From the NCBI RefSeq assembly GCF_018139145.2, contig NC_059473.1, forward strand, positions 67,872,707-67,936,706: DNA of 64,000 nt, given 5' to 3'. This stretch comes from Gymnogyps californianus (lineage: Eukaryota; Chordata; Aves; Accipitriformes; Cathartidae). The translations under genes and the position numbers were made by a program. A model generated the notes under the pieces. It had not been told where the DNA came from, searched no databases, and was given only the letters and a program-made list of their open reading frames with translations. Positions within the stretch are counted from its first letter, which is position 1; every line of letters starts with the position of its first letter. Shown here in pieces: positions 63,066-64,000 of the stretch.

Positions 63066-64000
63066 GTGAGGACCCTAGTCCTTCATTATCCATTCCTGCA
63101 TGAGTTTCATCTCCTTGCATGGTTGAATGTTGAAACAGCTTGTTTTATGTAAAAGATAGCTGTGCTGTTGTCAGAAAATACCTCTACACTCAGAATTAAA
63201 CTGACACTGCTTTTAGAATAAAAATTATTTTATGTTCTCATTAAGAAGTTATTCCTAGTCAGTGCTAACTGAAGAATAAATGAGGAAATAGGTAAATGGA
63301 AAATACTAAAACTTTTCTCCCCAGAGCATTCAAACGGAGTTCCAATGAACTGACGTGTGAAACTAGAACTCTATTAAGAGATAAGTGAAAATAAAATTCA
63401 GATCCATATTAGCATTATTTGGCACCCAAAGCTTGATTTTCTAACTAACAAGAATGAAAAGAAAAATAGAAAAGGGAAAAACCTCTGTAATATCCAAGAA
63501 GAAACAACAACTTTGTAGGTTCTCTACAAATATTCCTGTATACCTATATTAATTACGTATTTCAATTGACCTTAACTAGTAAGTTTTTCAACTTTGTACT
63601 TACTTTAAAAAGAAGAATAGATGTTGGGAGTGGCCAGGCTGCTTATTTGTATGTCACATCTAATACTGAATGCATGTTTTAGAGTATTTTTTAAAAATAT
63701 AAAGATAAAAGTATAATTTGTACCCAAGTGCTTGGTTTGATAAACACAATGTGCAATATTGAGTTTCAGTCAGTTGCTGAGGTTATTTTAGGATAAAAGA
63801 CAAATATCAGGAAGTGGACATGAATATAAACAAAAGTTGAAAATTAGATTCCTAGAAGTAAAGCTTAAAGGGAACTGGAGGCAATTTAATCCCTCTTGTT
63901 TTGAGATGGGACATTATATGTATAATATAGACTCTTTTTGGCAATTGATTGTCTATTGTGTTTTTAAAATCTGTAGTGAAGAGAATTCTGCTCTTGCAGT
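63066..64000 (+). other. PTPRK: Start of the next intron (runs off the window)
   Basis: AT-rich intron without a recognised exon or repeat. A CTCCCCAG at 63319-63326 resembles an acceptor, but the following sequence (GAGCATTCAAACGG) does not give the expected ENHSATAE residues. Confidence 0.8.

Larger units (their letters stand above)
1..64000 (+). other. PTPRK: PTPRK gene, internal 3' part (exons and introns)
   Basis: The window lies wholly inside one transcription unit read on the + strand. Nine exons with consensus splice sites join in a single frame and match receptor protein tyrosine phosphatase kappa rather than its paralogues PTPRM, PTPRT or PTPRU. Distinguishing segments are the FN3 stretch with [14 protein letters not shown], the linker EEPEVIPDPAKQTDRVVKIA and the juxtamembrane stretch with DAMGTTRQEMTHMVNAMD. 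PTPRK is a single-pass receptor (MAM, Ig, four FN3, TM, two phosphatase domains) at cell-cell contacts that binds itself in trans. Without the two cassettes the exons here give 1029 nt, about 343 of roughly 1440 residues. The 5' exons and both catalytic domains are outside the window. Orthology rests on remembered protein sequence. Confidence 0.95.

Noticed and set aside
63319..63350. A possible acceptor CTCCCCAG, tested as the ENHSATAESS exon
   Set aside because: The sequence after it does not encode the expected residues and reaches a stop soon after (ATGAACTGA).
1..64000. tRNA, rRNA, CRISPR, operon or phage-type systems
   Set aside because: None was seen. The sequence is vertebrate intron and exon with retroelements.

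Overview
This is vertebrate, almost certainly avian, nuclear DNA. The window holds a 3' part of one multi-exon gene on the + strand with GT-AG introns. The interspersed repeats are those of bird genomes: three CR1 LINE fragments and four copies of one solo-LTR family of the type common in non-galliform birds. There are no prokaryotic-style operons, no tRNA or rRNA genes and no CRISPR array. Most short open frames are chance frames in introns or repeats.

The gene is PTPRK, encoding receptor-type tyrosine-protein phosphatase kappa, a type IIB (R2B) homophilic-adhesion receptor phosphatase. It is identified by near-identity to the vertebrate protein as I remember it; no search was run. Nine coding exons were placed, with reading phases that join without a break: 5029-5138, 6378-6579, 9509-9614, 17619-17892, 20872-20908, 53779-53917, 57229-57258 (30-nt cassette), 60718-60878 and 63030-63065 (36-nt cassette). 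They encode the third and fourth fibronectin-III repeats, the furin-type RTKR site, the membrane-proximal linker, the transmembrane helix and the start of the juxtamembrane region. The MAM, Ig and first FN3 exons lie upstream of the window, and both phosphatase domains lie downstream.

Layout: 1-5028 is intron. 5029-20908 is the ectodomain exon cluster, whose introns carry LTR copies at 5798, 13698 and 14828. 20909-53778 is a 32.9-kb intron with a decayed non-CR1 LINE (about 27.9-30.6 kb), a CR1 3' end abutting it (30.86-31.04 kb), an LTR (37.2-37.7 kb), a CR1 tail (41.2-41.66 kb) and a CR1 RT fragment (about 50.0 kb). 53779-63065 holds the transmembrane and juxtamembrane exons, where splicing choices concentrate: a triple NAG acceptor, a tyrosine-rich 30-nt microexon and a 36-nt cassette.

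The points most worth follow-up are the 30-nt microexon with UGC motifs at its acceptor, the non-CR1 LINE fossil that keeps endonuclease, RT and C-terminal landmarks in order, and the head-to-head inverted LTR pair in one intron.
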